A DNA stretch of 10,370 nt from JAAEQG01 sp023133475 (GTDB lineage: Bacteria > Planctomycetota > Phycisphaerae > UBA1845), in assembly GCA_030631415.1 (NCBI GenBank), contig DAOVLE010000189.1:1-10370 (forward strand), read 5' to 3'. The stretch's first letter is position 1. Each line of letters begins with the position of its first letter. Below, in pieces: positions 1 to 6,492 of this stretch. The position numbers were made by a program, and so were the translations under genes. The notes below the pieces were generated by a model that was not told the origin of the DNA, ran no database searches, and was given only the letters and a program-made list of their open reading frames with translations.

Positions 1-86
1 AAAATGGGGGGAAGGGAAACATTGTCGTTGGGTGCACTCCCTTCCTTCTTCTCTGCGCTCTCTGCGTCTCTGCGTTCATAAAAAAT
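1..86. repeat. Dispersed repeat copy A, inverted relative to 6372-6451
   Basis: On the minus strand this block matches 6372-6451 almost base for base. Both contain a core of alternating cgcagaga-type units (aacgcagagacgcagagagc) followed by gggagtgcacccaacgacaatgt. Copy A has a 4-base insertion in the purine stretch and a few substitutions near its end. Its left end runs off the window just where copy B continues into a TTTTCCA heptamer tract, and aaaatgg is visible at bases 1-7. No reading frame or RNA fold is evident. It lies downstream of the phytase gene. Confidence 0.85.
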
Positions 87-125
87 GGAGCGTGAAAACC
101 TGAGAAAACGGCGTAATCATAGTTG

Positions 126-180
126 TAGGGCGGGTTTCACCCGCCGCGCGATGCCAAGAAGGCGGGTGAAACCCGCCCTA
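126..180. repeat. Perfect 20-bp palindrome overlapping the phytase stop codon
   Basis: The left arm tagggcgggtttcacccgcc (126-145) is the exact reverse complement of the right arm (161-180), with a 15-base spacer. Each arm is also a small hairpin on its own, because gcgggt pairs with acccgc around a 3-base loop. The outer TAG of the right arm, read on the minus strand, is the phytase stop codon. There is no T tract, so a classical terminator is unlikely, although the RNA hairpin could protect a 3' end. Related sequences are at 9048-9099 (full) and 1789-1808 (single arm). Confidence 0.93.
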
Positions 181-1653
181 CCTCTGCCCGAACACTGCTA
201 GAAAGGCGTTGAAGTCGCTCAAGTCGACATCTTCGTCTCCGTCCTGGTCGGCTCTGCCGAACTGGCCCAGCGTGCAACCCGGTGGAGCCATGATCCCCGA
301 GGGGCCACCCATGCAGGTGGTGAATACGGACAGGTCAGTCAGGTCAAATTGGCCGTCCCCGTCGAGGTCCCCGTTCACGGTCGGCACAACCACGTTTTGC
401 AGGAAAGCCAAGTCGCGGAGGTCCACATCGGCATCGCAGTCAAAGTCGGCACAGGTACATTGAGGACCCATGCCCATCTGGGAGCATGAACGCGGGCCGG
501 TGAAACACTCCACGAAGGAACAGAAGTCGTCCAAACGCACCAGCTCATCGGAGGTGCAGTCGCCGGTGCCCGCTATCGGGCAGTTCAGGTTTGTATCGAT
601 TATCAACGGCGGTTCGGCGGCGGCTGCCACCGCCTCCCACGGAACCAGCTTGAAATTCTGCCGGAATGGAGTGTTGTCGTGGTCGTGGACCACAAGCAGG
701 CCCTTGGGAAACAGCGGCCCCAGTGGAATGTTGGCGACGTCGATTCCGTCGGTCAGGTTAACCCCGTCCACACCATCGCCACCCACGATGTTGAACTTCA
801 TGACGAACTCGTTTGCCCCATCGCGTCGGTACACGACGAAGGAACTATCGCCCTGGCTGGCGGCGATCAGATACCCGGTTCGGTTGCCGGCGGTGTAGAG
901 TGTCAAGCCCTCGATATCCGGCACCAGATGCCCGCCGGTTGCCGCGTCGTCCACCAGCACGCGAGCCGTACAGGCGTCAGGCTCGGCTCCATATTTCCAG
1001 ATCGCCACGGTCTCTTCGGCGAGGTACAGGCAGCCGAGTTCGTCATCGGCGACCATGCCCTCGCTTCTGCTGCCGACGTCAAACGCGCGGACCACCACGG
1101 CGTCCACTTTCCCCTCCCCGTTGTCAAACAACCGCCACTGTTCGAGATGCCCCTCCCGGTCCACCACGAAGGCGTAGAACCTCAAAGTCCAGGGACTGCG
1201 GTAGAGGCAAAGGCCGTAGGCCTCGGACACTCCTACCGGGATAGTTCTGGCGGAGATGTTCTCCAAGGTGCGGGTTTGTGGGTCGATAGTGTAGATGACG
1301 ATGCTTTCGGGAGTGCGGCAGGAGGTCACCACAAGGTCCACGTTTCGCCCGGACAACGGGAAGTTGTAGCGAACGTCCACGTTATTCATCCAGCCTTCAG
1401 CAATAAACTGGATTTCACTTCCATCCAGGTTGTAGACGCCCATACCCGCGCGCTTGTCGGTCCCCAGCACGACGCTCAACCCCAGGTCCGTGGGATGAAG
1501 CCAGATGGCTGGATCATCCGCGGAATCACCAAGACTGGGAATCGGATCGGTTTCCCCGGTTGCCTGAACATGTGCCATCTGGGCGCAAGCGTTCCGCTCC
1601 GCCGCGACTCCCGCAAGAACAAAAAGCACTGATAGGGTCAATAAGCGATACAT
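178..1653 (-). CDS. Secreted beta-propeller phytase with C-terminal dockerin-like EF-hand tail
   Basis: This is a 491-residue protein, predicted to be a calcium-dependent phytase that removes phosphates from phytate outside the cytoplasm. Residues 1-25 form a signal peptide with hydrophobic core LLTLSVLFVLAGVAA. Residues about 30-342 match the beta-propeller phytase family: DDPAIWLHP (46-54), GTDKRAGMGVY (64-74), NNVDVRY (90-96), YGLCLY (146-151), EGM..D...YLAEE (198-214), DIEGLTLY (246-253), GYLIAASQGDSSF (260-272), TDGIDV (301-306) and a closing QNFKLVPW (332-339). These acidic patches correspond to the calcium and phosphate sites of the family. The C-terminal part (about 355-491) is Cys- and Asp-rich and holds three 12-residue EF-hand-like loops (403-414, 429-440, 469-480), each with Asp at positions 1, 3, 5 and 12, as in planctomycete dockerin-like tails. 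The start at 1653 keeps the signal peptide, and the frame is closed upstream by a stop at 1681-1683. The stop codon is supplied by the palindrome at 126-180. The gene appears monocistronic. Family assignment is firm; the substrate is inferred. Confidence 0.93.
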   Translation of the reverse strand: MYRLLTLSVLFVLAGVAAERNACAQMAHVQATGETDPIPSLGDSADDPAIWLHPTDLGLSVVLGTDKRAGMGVYNLDGSEIQFIAEGWMNNVDVRYNFPLSGRNVDLVVTSCRTPESIVIYTIDPQTRTLENISARTIPVGVSEAYGLCLYRSPWTLRFYAFVVDREGHLEQWRLFDNGEGKVDAVVVRAFDVGSRSEGMVADDELGCLYLAEETVAIWKYGAEPDACTARVLVDDAATGGHLVPDIEGLTLYTAGNRTGYLIAASQGDSSFVVYRRDGANEFVMKFNIVGGDGVDGVNLTDGIDVANIPLGPLFPKGLLVVHDHDNTPFRQNFKLVPWEAVAAAAEPPLIIDTNLNCPIAGTGDCTSDELVRLDDFCSFVECFTGPRSCSQMGMGPQCTCADFDCDADVDLRDLAFLQNVVVPTVNGDLDGDGQFDLTDLSVFTTCMGGPSGIMAPPGCTLGQFGRADQDGDEDVDLSDFNAFLAVFGQR

Positions 1654-1679
1654 GGTTGCTTTTCTGGCCTCGAACGTTT

Positions 1680-1688
1680 CTCACCTCC
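1680..1688 (-). promoter_or_regulatory. Shine-Dalgarno-like site unusually far from the phytase start
   Basis: The minus strand reads ggaggtgag here, a near-perfect anti-16S match, but it ends 26 bases before the phytase ATG (1651-1653). No in-frame start codon lies closer: the frame upstream of the ATG is closed at 1681-1683. A weaker purine stretch (agaaaag) lies closer to the ATG. The distant site may serve a short out-of-frame leader or be unused. Confidence 0.35.
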
Positions 1689-1702
1689 CAAAGGCATGAC
1701 TT

Positions 1703-1711
1703 AGCATACCA
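1703..1711 (-). promoter_or_regulatory. Candidate extended -10 promoter for the phytase
   Basis: The minus strand reads TGG-TATGCT (hexamer 1703-1708, TG at 1710-1711), an extended -10 element about 50 bases before the start codon. No convincing -35 hexamer is visible 16-18 bases upstream. If used, the leader would be about 40 bases and include the Shine-Dalgarno-like site at 1680-1688. Confidence 0.3.
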
Positions 1712-1788
1712 CAACGAATATCATCCATGATAGCGAACATCCTGTTGTTTGGGAACAATGCAGGGCAATTACGTCTAATTTACCGTTG

Positions 1789-1808
1789 TAGGGCGGGTTT
1801 TACCCGCC
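1789..1808. repeat. Solitary arm of the GGGCGGGT..ACCCGCC palindrome
   Basis: tagggcgggttttacccgcc is one arm of the repeat seen in paired form at 126-180 and 9048-9099, with one base different in the loop. No second arm follows within the next 100 bases. It can still fold as a 7-bp mini hairpin. It lies 135 bases upstream of the phytase start. Confidence 0.85.
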
Positions 1809-1845
1809 GTTGTGGCTACAGCGCAATGTTATCCAGACTCGTAGC

Positions 1846-1862
1846 GCAGGCATCCTGCCTGC
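1846..1862. repeat. Small perfect hairpin in repeat-rich intergenic DNA
   Basis: gcaggca (1846-1852) and tgcctgc (1856-1862) pair around a 3-base loop. A run of five T follows at 1867-1871 on the plus strand, but there is no plus-strand gene to terminate. It is more likely another dispersed palindrome than a working terminator. Confidence 0.6.
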
Positions 1863-1903
1863 TGGCTTTTTGCAGGTAAGTATTCAGTAAACCCGTATGC
1901 GGG

Positions 1904-2310
1904 CTAGTGGTCAGTTGAGATAATTGTCCTGGGTTCACGGCCTCCCTGCCGGATAGTAAGGGAAAATGGTCACCGTTTCGTGAGGGCAGGCTTGCGCTAG
2001 GCCCGGCATTTATGCCGGGTATCGGAGCGGTTGCCTTTGCCCCCCCCCAGTTCCGCCCCGCCGCCTTCGGCGGCGGGGCGGAACTGGGGGGGATTCTTCG
2101 TTCGGCCTTCTCACCCGGCATAAATGCCGGGCCTAGCGCAACCCGTCGAGACGCAAAACTGTCTCGCCGAAAACGGTACTAGTGCTTAGTTGAATTGATA
2201 CTTCTGGATACAGGTGATTCAGCTTGATACGGGCGTCGGTAGCATGGTTGCTTTCCTCTATCGGCAAATCAGCCGTGAACCCTGGATCATCATTTCAACT
2301 GAGCACTAGT
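1904..2310. mobile_element. Decayed IS/MITE-like element with CTAG ends
   Basis: The left end (1904-1941) and the reverse complement of the right end (2272-2309) agree at 32 of 38 positions. Both begin CTAGTG and share TCAGTTGA and GGGTTCACGGC. A third end, ctagtgcttagttgaa (2179-2194), is an inverted partner of 2294-2309, so 2178-2310 alone could also be a 133-base MITE-like unit. CTAG at each outer edge fits a 4-base target duplication, as some IS5-type elements produce. Read leftward from the right end, a gaggaaagcaaccatg stretch (2243-2258) looks like a ribosome binding site plus start codon, possibly the remnant of a transposase start. No transposase frame survives. The nested palindrome 1992-2141 lies inside it. 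Similarity and ends are seen directly; family and history are inferred. Confidence 0.55.
1992..2141. repeat. Nested double palindrome (29-bp outer arms, 24-bp inner stem)
   Basis: The outer arms 1992-2020 and 2113-2141 are exact reverse complements over 29 bases, built around cccggcatttatgccggg, which is itself nearly palindromic. Inside lies a second perfect palindrome, 2042-2065 against 2069-2092, with a 3-base loop, running from the C run through ttccgccccgccgcc and back. The right half plus its flank recurs at 10132-10190. The structure would fold very stably as RNA or extrude as a cruciform. It carries no credible gene: the frame open across 1816-2121 simply reads through these repeats. 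Confidence 0.9.
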
Positions 2311-2376
2311 CCGAAGTCCAAGGTCCAAAGTCCCGTTAATTTCTGACTTTGGACTTTGGACTAGGGACTTTGGACT
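2311..2376. repeat. GGACTTT / AAAGTCC repeat cluster
   Basis: gtccaaagtccc (2323-2334) is the exact reverse complement of gggactttggac (2364-2375). Between them the unit gactttg occurs in direct repeat (2345-2362). The cluster abuts the right end of the IS-like remnant. It looks like low-complexity dispersed repeat DNA, and no function is evident. Confidence 0.8.
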
Positions 2377-2385
2377 CGTCTGGTT

Positions 2386-2422
2386 GGTGGGTTCCACCTC
2401 GCTCCGCGAGGTTCCACCCACC
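2386..2422. repeat. Imperfect hairpin downstream of lolD
   Basis: Arms 2386-2402 and 2406-2422 pair as 7 bp plus 7 bp around a 3x3 internal mismatch, with the triloop tcc. The motif ggttccacc is present in both arms. It begins 25 bases after the lolD stop codon on the minus strand. It could stabilise or end the operon transcript, but there is no T tract on the minus strand, so intrinsic termination is not supported. Confidence 0.6.
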
Positions 2423-2447
2423 CTACCTCACAGGGCGAAGCTTGGTC

Positions 2448-3134
2448 TTACACCTTCCCGTTGACCAGGTTGACCCTTCGGCTGGCGCGGGCGGCGATGT
2501 TGGCGTCGTGGGTGACCATGACGATGGTCTGGCCCTCGCGGTTGAGCTGCTCGAGCACCTCGAGTATCTCCTTGCCGGTAGTAGCGTCGAGATTGCCGGT
2601 TGGCTCGTCGGCCAACAGCAGCTTCGGATGATTCACCAGGGCCCGGGCGATGGCGGCACGCTGACGCTCCCCACCGGACAACTCGTTGGGGCGATGCTTG
2701 GCGCGGTCCGCCAAGCCCACCTTCTCCATGATCGCAGATGTGTCTGCCCGGGCCGCCGCCCCTTTCGCAAACCAGCCGAACGTGGAAATGCCGACCATCC
2801 GCGGCAGCAGAATGTTCTCAAAAACGTTCAACTCCGGAAGCAAATGGTAAAACTGAAACACGAACCCCACACTGCGATTCCGGTAGGTTTCACGCCAGCG
2901 GCTACTCTGGGCTCCCACCTCCGTGCCATCGAAGCTGACCGAGCCTTTGTCCGGTGCGTCCACCGCGCCGAGGATGTGCAGCAAAGTGCTCTTGCCCGAG
3001 CCGCTGGCTCCCATGATGGCCACAAACTCCCCCGCCTCCACGTTCATGTCCACTCCGCAAAGCACGTGCAACGGGAATCGCCCCATCATGTACGACTTAT
3101 GAATGCCCTTGCTTTCCAGGAGTGGTCTACTCAT
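2448..3134 (-). CDS. lolD: LolD-type lipoprotein-releasing ABC transporter ATPase
   Basis: This 228-residue protein is an ABC ATPase of the LolD/MacB/FtsE class. By family knowledge it powers extraction of mature lipoproteins from the inner membrane when paired with an FtsX-fold permease. All motifs are present: Walker A GASGSGKST (42-50), Q-loop Q94 in VFQFYHLLPELNVFENI, signature LSGGERQR (152-159), Walker B LLLADE (172-177), D-loop GNLD (180-183) and the switch His in VTHD (H209). The sequence ENILLP followed by a 15-20 residue linker is typical of LolD. Its ATG overlaps the permease stop by 8 bases (ATGAGTAG), and a weak ggaag lies 9 bases upstream, so translational coupling is likely. 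Length is normal for the family. A MacB-like efflux role cannot be excluded from the ATPase alone, but the partner permease lacks a fused ATPase and looks Lol-like. Confidence 0.92.
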   Translation of the reverse strand: MSRPLLESKGIHKSYMMGRFPLHVLCGVDMNVEAGEFVAIMGASGSGKSTLLHILGAVDAPDKGSVSFDGTEVGAQSSRWRETYRNRSVGFVFQFYHLLPELNVFENILLPRMVGISTFGWFAKGAAARADTSAIMEKVGLADRAKHRPNELSGGERQRAAIARALVNHPKLLLADEPTGNLDATTGKEILEVLEQLNREGQTIVMVTHDANIAARASRRVNLVNGKV

Positions 3135-4689
3135 AGCGCAACGCTTCCACAGGCCAAACCCTGCCGGCTTGGATGGCTGGTATCAACGCCCCCAGCATCG
3201 AGGACACCAACGCCACAAACACGATGATCGTCACCTCCGTGGTGTCAACGGTATTGGGAATCTGATCGAAGACGTAAACGCTCGGGCTCCACACCTGCAA
3301 ATCGGGGTGCAATCTGGTCAACTGGTCCTGGAACCAGTTGATATGCTTAACAAAAAGAACCGCGCAGACCGTCCCAAGGAACGAGCCGACAACGCCCACC
3401 GCCAGGCCAAACCCCAGGAAAATGCCGGCCACCCCCTTCGACGATGCCCCCACACTCTTGATAATCCCGATGTCACGGGTCTTGTGCGAAACGATCATAT
3501 AGAAGATACACCCGATCAGCACCACTGCCACCAGGCTGATCACCCCGAACAGAATAGTGACCAGAATCTTTTCCTTCTTGACGGCGTTGATGTAAGTCTG
3601 TTGGCGCTGCTCCCAGGTCTCGACCCCAACGAAAGCCAACAGCCGTGCCTCGCGGAGGTCCTCAGCCATCCCCAGAGAATCCACAAACTTTTGCCACAGC
3701 GCCTCGACGGCATCTCTCGCCTGATTAAGGTTCTGCCCCTCCCTGAGCTTGATCAACACCTGCGACGCTCGGGCGGGTATGACGATGCTCGGTTCCGGCT
3801 CCTTGTGTTCCATGTTCAGCGCCCTTTGGAGCAGGTCAAAACCTACATAGACGCACATCTTGTCGATGTCGTAGACTTTGGTGCGCGAGCGGTCGGCGTA
3901 GCGCATGGCGATGGGGATAGGCCCTTCCCCGCTGATGGTGCCCCGCCGCGTGAGCGGCAGCACGGTGAGCACCAACTCGCTGCCTAGAGCAACATCCTCT
4001 GAATAATGGCCGTCAGGGCCACGTTTGCCGATCAGGTCCACCCCGATGATCGCCCCGGGCTTTTCGTCCCCGCCATAGCCAGGCCCGTTCCAGGCCAGAT
4101 CGAACAGGCCCGGCCCGCGGAAGGAGGCAAGAGGCTCTCGCCGGAAACGCTCCAGGTCCTCGTCATCGGGGTGGCCCGCCTGGTATCGGGCCCAGGCCTG
4201 CTCGAACTCCGGGGGCAGAATAAACCTGCCCCCCTCGCTCAGCCCGCCGAGAGGCTGCCTACGCGGCTGAAGCGTGGTGATACCCGGATAATACTTGTCG
4301 TAGTAGAGGCTGCCGTCAAAGGCGTTGATGGACTGGTACTCGCCGAGCCGAATGCCCACCACCTGGATGGGTTTGGTGAAATCGGTGTGTGTGATACGCA
4401 GGAGCCCGTAGTTGTAGATGACCGGCGTGGCTGACTCCACCGTGTCGGGCATGTCGTGCAGCAGGGTGTCGATGAACTCCTGGTAATACGGGAAACCCTG
4501 GAGCGATCCGCCCTCGACGATCAGGTCGCTGAGCAGCCCCCGCGAGTGCTCTTTAACCATCTCCACAAAGCCGCCCATCACGCTGATAACCACGATCACC
4601 ATGAACACACAAAGCCACACACTGGCAACGGCGCACAACGCGATCAAACGCTTACGCAGATAGCGACATATGAGGAAAAGCTTATACAT
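3127..4689 (-). CDS. LolC/E-type ABC transporter permease with enlarged periplasmic domain
   Basis: This 520-residue inner-membrane protein has the FtsX/LolE fold: one helix near the N-terminus (about 18-40), a large extracytoplasmic domain (about 41-370), then three helices (about 374-400, 420-448, 484-505). The segment MIVSHKTRDIGIIKSVGAS (398-416) is the family coupling motif that contacts the ATPase, and the end GALIPAIQAGRVWPVEALRYE is also typical. E. coli LolC and LolE are about 400 residues, so this protein carries roughly 100 extra residues, mostly between 120 and 260 (rich in Gly, Pro and acidic residues). The start at 4689 is preferred over an upstream ATG at 4749 inside lysS because it begins MYKLFLICRYLRKR, a typical N-terminus, and forms an 8-base overlap with the lysS stop (ATGTATAA). 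It overlaps lolD downstream in the same way. Only one permease gene is present, which suggests a homodimeric complex as proposed for LolF in other bacteria; this is inference. Confidence 0.88.
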   Translation of the reverse strand: MYKLFLICRYLRKRLIALCAVASVWLCVFMVIVVISVMGGFVEMVKEHSRGLLSDLIVEGGSLQGFPYYQEFIDTLLHDMPDTVESATPVIYNYGLLRITHTDFTKPIQVVGIRLGEYQSINAFDGSLYYDKYYPGITTLQPRRQPLGGLSEGGRFILPPEFEQAWARYQAGHPDDEDLERFRREPLASFRGPGLFDLAWNGPGYGGDEKPGAIIGVDLIGKRGPDGHYSEDVALGSELVLTVLPLTRRGTISGEGPIPIAMRYADRSRTKVYDIDKMCVYVGFDLLQRALNMEHKEPEPSIVIPARASQVLIKLREGQNLNQARDAVEALWQKFVDSLGMAEDLREARLLAFVGVETWEQRQQTYINAVKKEKILVTILFGVISLVAVVLIGCIFYMIVSHKTRDIGIIKSVGASSKGVAGIFLGFGLAVGVVGSFLGTVCAVLFVKHINWFQDQLTRLHPDLQVWSPSVYVFDQIPNTVDTTEVTIIVFVALVSSMLGALIPAIQAGRVWPVEALRYE

Positions 4690-6226
4690 CAGTGGCTGAT
4701 GCTTTCGTTGTTTCGTCGGAGTCGGTCTCAACTCCCGAAATGAAGGCATCCAAAGACGCTTCAGCCGTCTGGACAGGCTTTTGCAGGGGGAACAGGATCA
4801 CATCGCGGATACTGGAGCTGTTCGTAAGCACCATGACCAGCCGGTCGATGCCCACGCCCAGGCCTCCCGCCGGCGGCATACCGTATTCCATCGCCAGTAT
4901 GAAGTCCTCGTCCATGACCGCCATGGTCTCGTCGCCTTCGCCCGCCAATTTGTGCAGGAAGTTCTCGTGCTGCTTCTGGGAGTCGTTCAGTTCCGTGTAG
5001 GCGTTGCCCAACTCCATGCCGGCGGCAAAAGCCTCAAACCGCAAGGCGATCGAATCATCGTCCGGATGGCGGTGGGTCAACGGGCACAACTCCGCCGGAT
5101 AGTCATACACGAAGGTCGGCTGGATCAGGTGCGGCTCGACCGTCTCCTCGAAGACCTTGTTCACCACGACAGCGTCCGCCAGGCCTTGATGGTCGATCCC
5201 CAAGGTTTGGGCTTTAGCCCGCACCGCCGCAATGTCGTTCATCTCCACCCCGGCGTATTCGTGCAGGAGGTCGGCATAGTTGCATCGCGCCCAGGGGACC
5301 GTGAAATCCAATTCGTGCCCGCGGAAGGGGCGCTTGAAACCGCCGCCGATCCGCTCGATCGCTGCCGCCACCATCTGCTCGGCCCGTTCCATCATCACCC
5401 GGTAATCGGCATAGGCTTCATAGAATTCCAGCATGGTGAATTCCGGGTTGTGCCTGGTGCTGATGCCCTCGTTGCGGAAGCTCCGCGAGAACTCGAACAC
5501 CCGCTCCATCCCGCCGACCAACAACCGTTTGAGGTATAGCTCCGGGCTGATCCGCAGATAGAGGTCCAGGTCCAGGGCGTTGTGATGGGTCGTGAAAGGC
5601 CTGGCGGCGGCGCCACCGTAGATCGGCTGTAAGACCGGGGTGTCAACCTCGAAGTAACCCAGCCCGGTCAGATAGTCCCGGATGGCCTGGATGATCCGGC
5701 TACGCTGTTTGAAGACGCTCCGCACCTCGGGGTTGGTGAACAGGTCCACATAGCGGTGCCGATATCGCAACTCGACGTCGGTAAGCCCATGCCATTTCCC
5801 CGGCGGCTGATGCAGGCACTTGCCCAGGAAGGTGATCTGATCAGCCCAGACGGTCAACTCGTTGGTTTTGGTCCGCCCGAGCATCCCGTCAGCCCCGACA
5901 AGGTCGCCGAGGTCCATCTGTTTGATCGCAGGCCACTGCTCCTTGAGGGCTCGCTTGGACAGCCCGAGTTGGAGGTCTCCGGTCACATCGCGGATGGTCA
6001 GAAAAATCAGATTGCCCATCACTCGCTGGAGGACTATCCGCCCAGCCACCCGTGCCCGTTCGCCATCCAGGATAACTCCAGCGTCGATCCCGAGCCGGTC
6101 AGCCCGATCTCGGATGTGGGTGACGGGTTCCACCCCATCAAATCGCCCACCGTACGAGTCGATTCCCAACTCGCGGAGCTTATCCAGTTTCCTGACCCGC
6201 TCCACTTTGAACTTGTCTTCTGTCAT
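4682..6226 (-). CDS. lysS: Lysyl-tRNA synthetase, class II
   Basis: This 514-residue enzyme attaches lysine to tRNA-Lys in the cytoplasm. The N-terminal anticodon-binding OB fold spans about 55-140 (VAGRIVLQRVMGNLIFLTIRD). The class II catalytic core follows: motif 1 around 173-201 (ending in VDTPVLQP), the lysine-specific YGGAAARPFTTHHNALD (203-219), motif 2 with FRNEG (250-254) and RHNPEFTMLEFYEAY (258-272), and motif 3 GLGVGIDRLVMVLT (455-468). DYPAELCPL (375-383) and MELGNAYTELND (404-415) are further family blocks. Length is normal, with about 25 extra polar residues at the C-terminus. The ATG at 6226 begins MTEDKFKVERVRKL, as expected for the N-terminal helix; no clear Shine-Dalgarno precedes it (gaatgcg). 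The gene heads the lysS-permease-lolD operon, and the last 8 bases overlap the permease start. Confidence 0.97.
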   Translation of the reverse strand: MTEDKFKVERVRKLDKLRELGIDSYGGRFDGVEPVTHIRDRADRLGIDAGVILDGERARVAGRIVLQRVMGNLIFLTIRDVTGDLQLGLSKRALKEQWPAIKQMDLGDLVGADGMLGRTKTNELTVWADQITFLGKCLHQPPGKWHGLTDVELRYRHRYVDLFTNPEVRSVFKQRSRIIQAIRDYLTGLGYFEVDTPVLQPIYGGAAARPFTTHHNALDLDLYLRISPELYLKRLLVGGMERVFEFSRSFRNEGISTRHNPEFTMLEFYEAYADYRVMMERAEQMVAAAIERIGGGFKRPFRGHELDFTVPWARCNYADLLHEYAGVEMNDIAAVRAKAQTLGIDHQGLADAVVVNKVFEETVEPHLIQPTFVYDYPAELCPLTHRHPDDDSIALRFEAFAAGMELGNAYTELNDSQKQHENFLHKLAGEGDETMAVMDEDFILAMEYGMPPAGGLGVGIDRLVMVLTNSSSIRDVILFPLQKPVQTAEASLDAFISGVETDSDETTKASATDV

Positions 6227-6371
6227 CGCATTCGGTCCAGTTTGAAGGTTCGTCGCCTCGCAAAACTATCGCGCGGCGAACCGGCGACGGATACTAACAC
6301 GCAGCCCATGCACAGGCAACGAATCCCCCCAAGATGCCCCATAACCGCAGGGCAATCGCATCTAACCTGGA

Positions 6372-6451
6372 TTTTTCATGAACGCAGAGACGCAGAGAGC
6401 GCAGAGAAGAAGGGAGTGCACCCAACGACAATGTCTCACATCCCCCAATTT
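6372..6451. repeat. Dispersed repeat copy B, inverted relative to 1-86
   Basis: This is the second copy of the cgcagaga-rich repeat, opposite in orientation to bases 1-86. It shares aacgcagagacgcagagagc and gggagtgcacccaacgacaatgt with that copy, and its right end runs directly into a TTTTCCA heptamer tract. It sits in the 266-base gap between lysS and dtd, more than 140 bases upstream of the lysS start. The rest of that gap (6227-6371) shows no recognisable promoter or RNA. Confidence 0.85.
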
Positions 6452-6487
6452 TCCATTTTTAATTTTCCATTTTCCATTTTCTCCATT
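6447..6487. repeat. Degenerate TTTTCCA heptamer array behind dtd
   Basis: About five degenerate copies of a 7-base unit (attttcc) end 5 bases from the dtd stop codon at 6493-6495. The same unit forms arrays at 7995-8026 (opposite orientation) and 8142-8191. On the minus strand, in the gene's sense, the array reads as repeated AAAATGG. Confidence 0.85.
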
Positions 6488-6492
6488 CCTCG

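Noticed and set aside
679..1632. 317-residue plus-strand open frame opposite the phytase
   Set aside because: It is antisense to a gene with clear signal peptide and phytase motifs; the product is His/Val-rich and unlike any family, as expected for a shadow in GC-rich DNA.
1846..1871. Rho-independent terminator on the plus strand
   Set aside because: The hairpin and T run are present, but no plus-strand gene lies to the left, and the hairpin looks like one of many dispersed palindromes.
1816..2121. 101-residue minus-strand open frame in the intergenic repeats
   Set aside because: It translates the palindromes and C/G runs, has no family resemblance or ribosome binding site, and covers the nested palindrome.
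3103..3987. 294-residue plus-strand open frame opposite the permease
   Set aside because: It is a shadow of the well-supported permease; composition is Gln/His/Asp-rich with no domain.
4690..4749. Upstream ATG at 4749 for the permease
   Set aside because: It adds 20 polar residues encoded inside lysS; ATG 4689 gives the usual Lol N-terminus and mirrors the 8-base overlap at the lolD junction.
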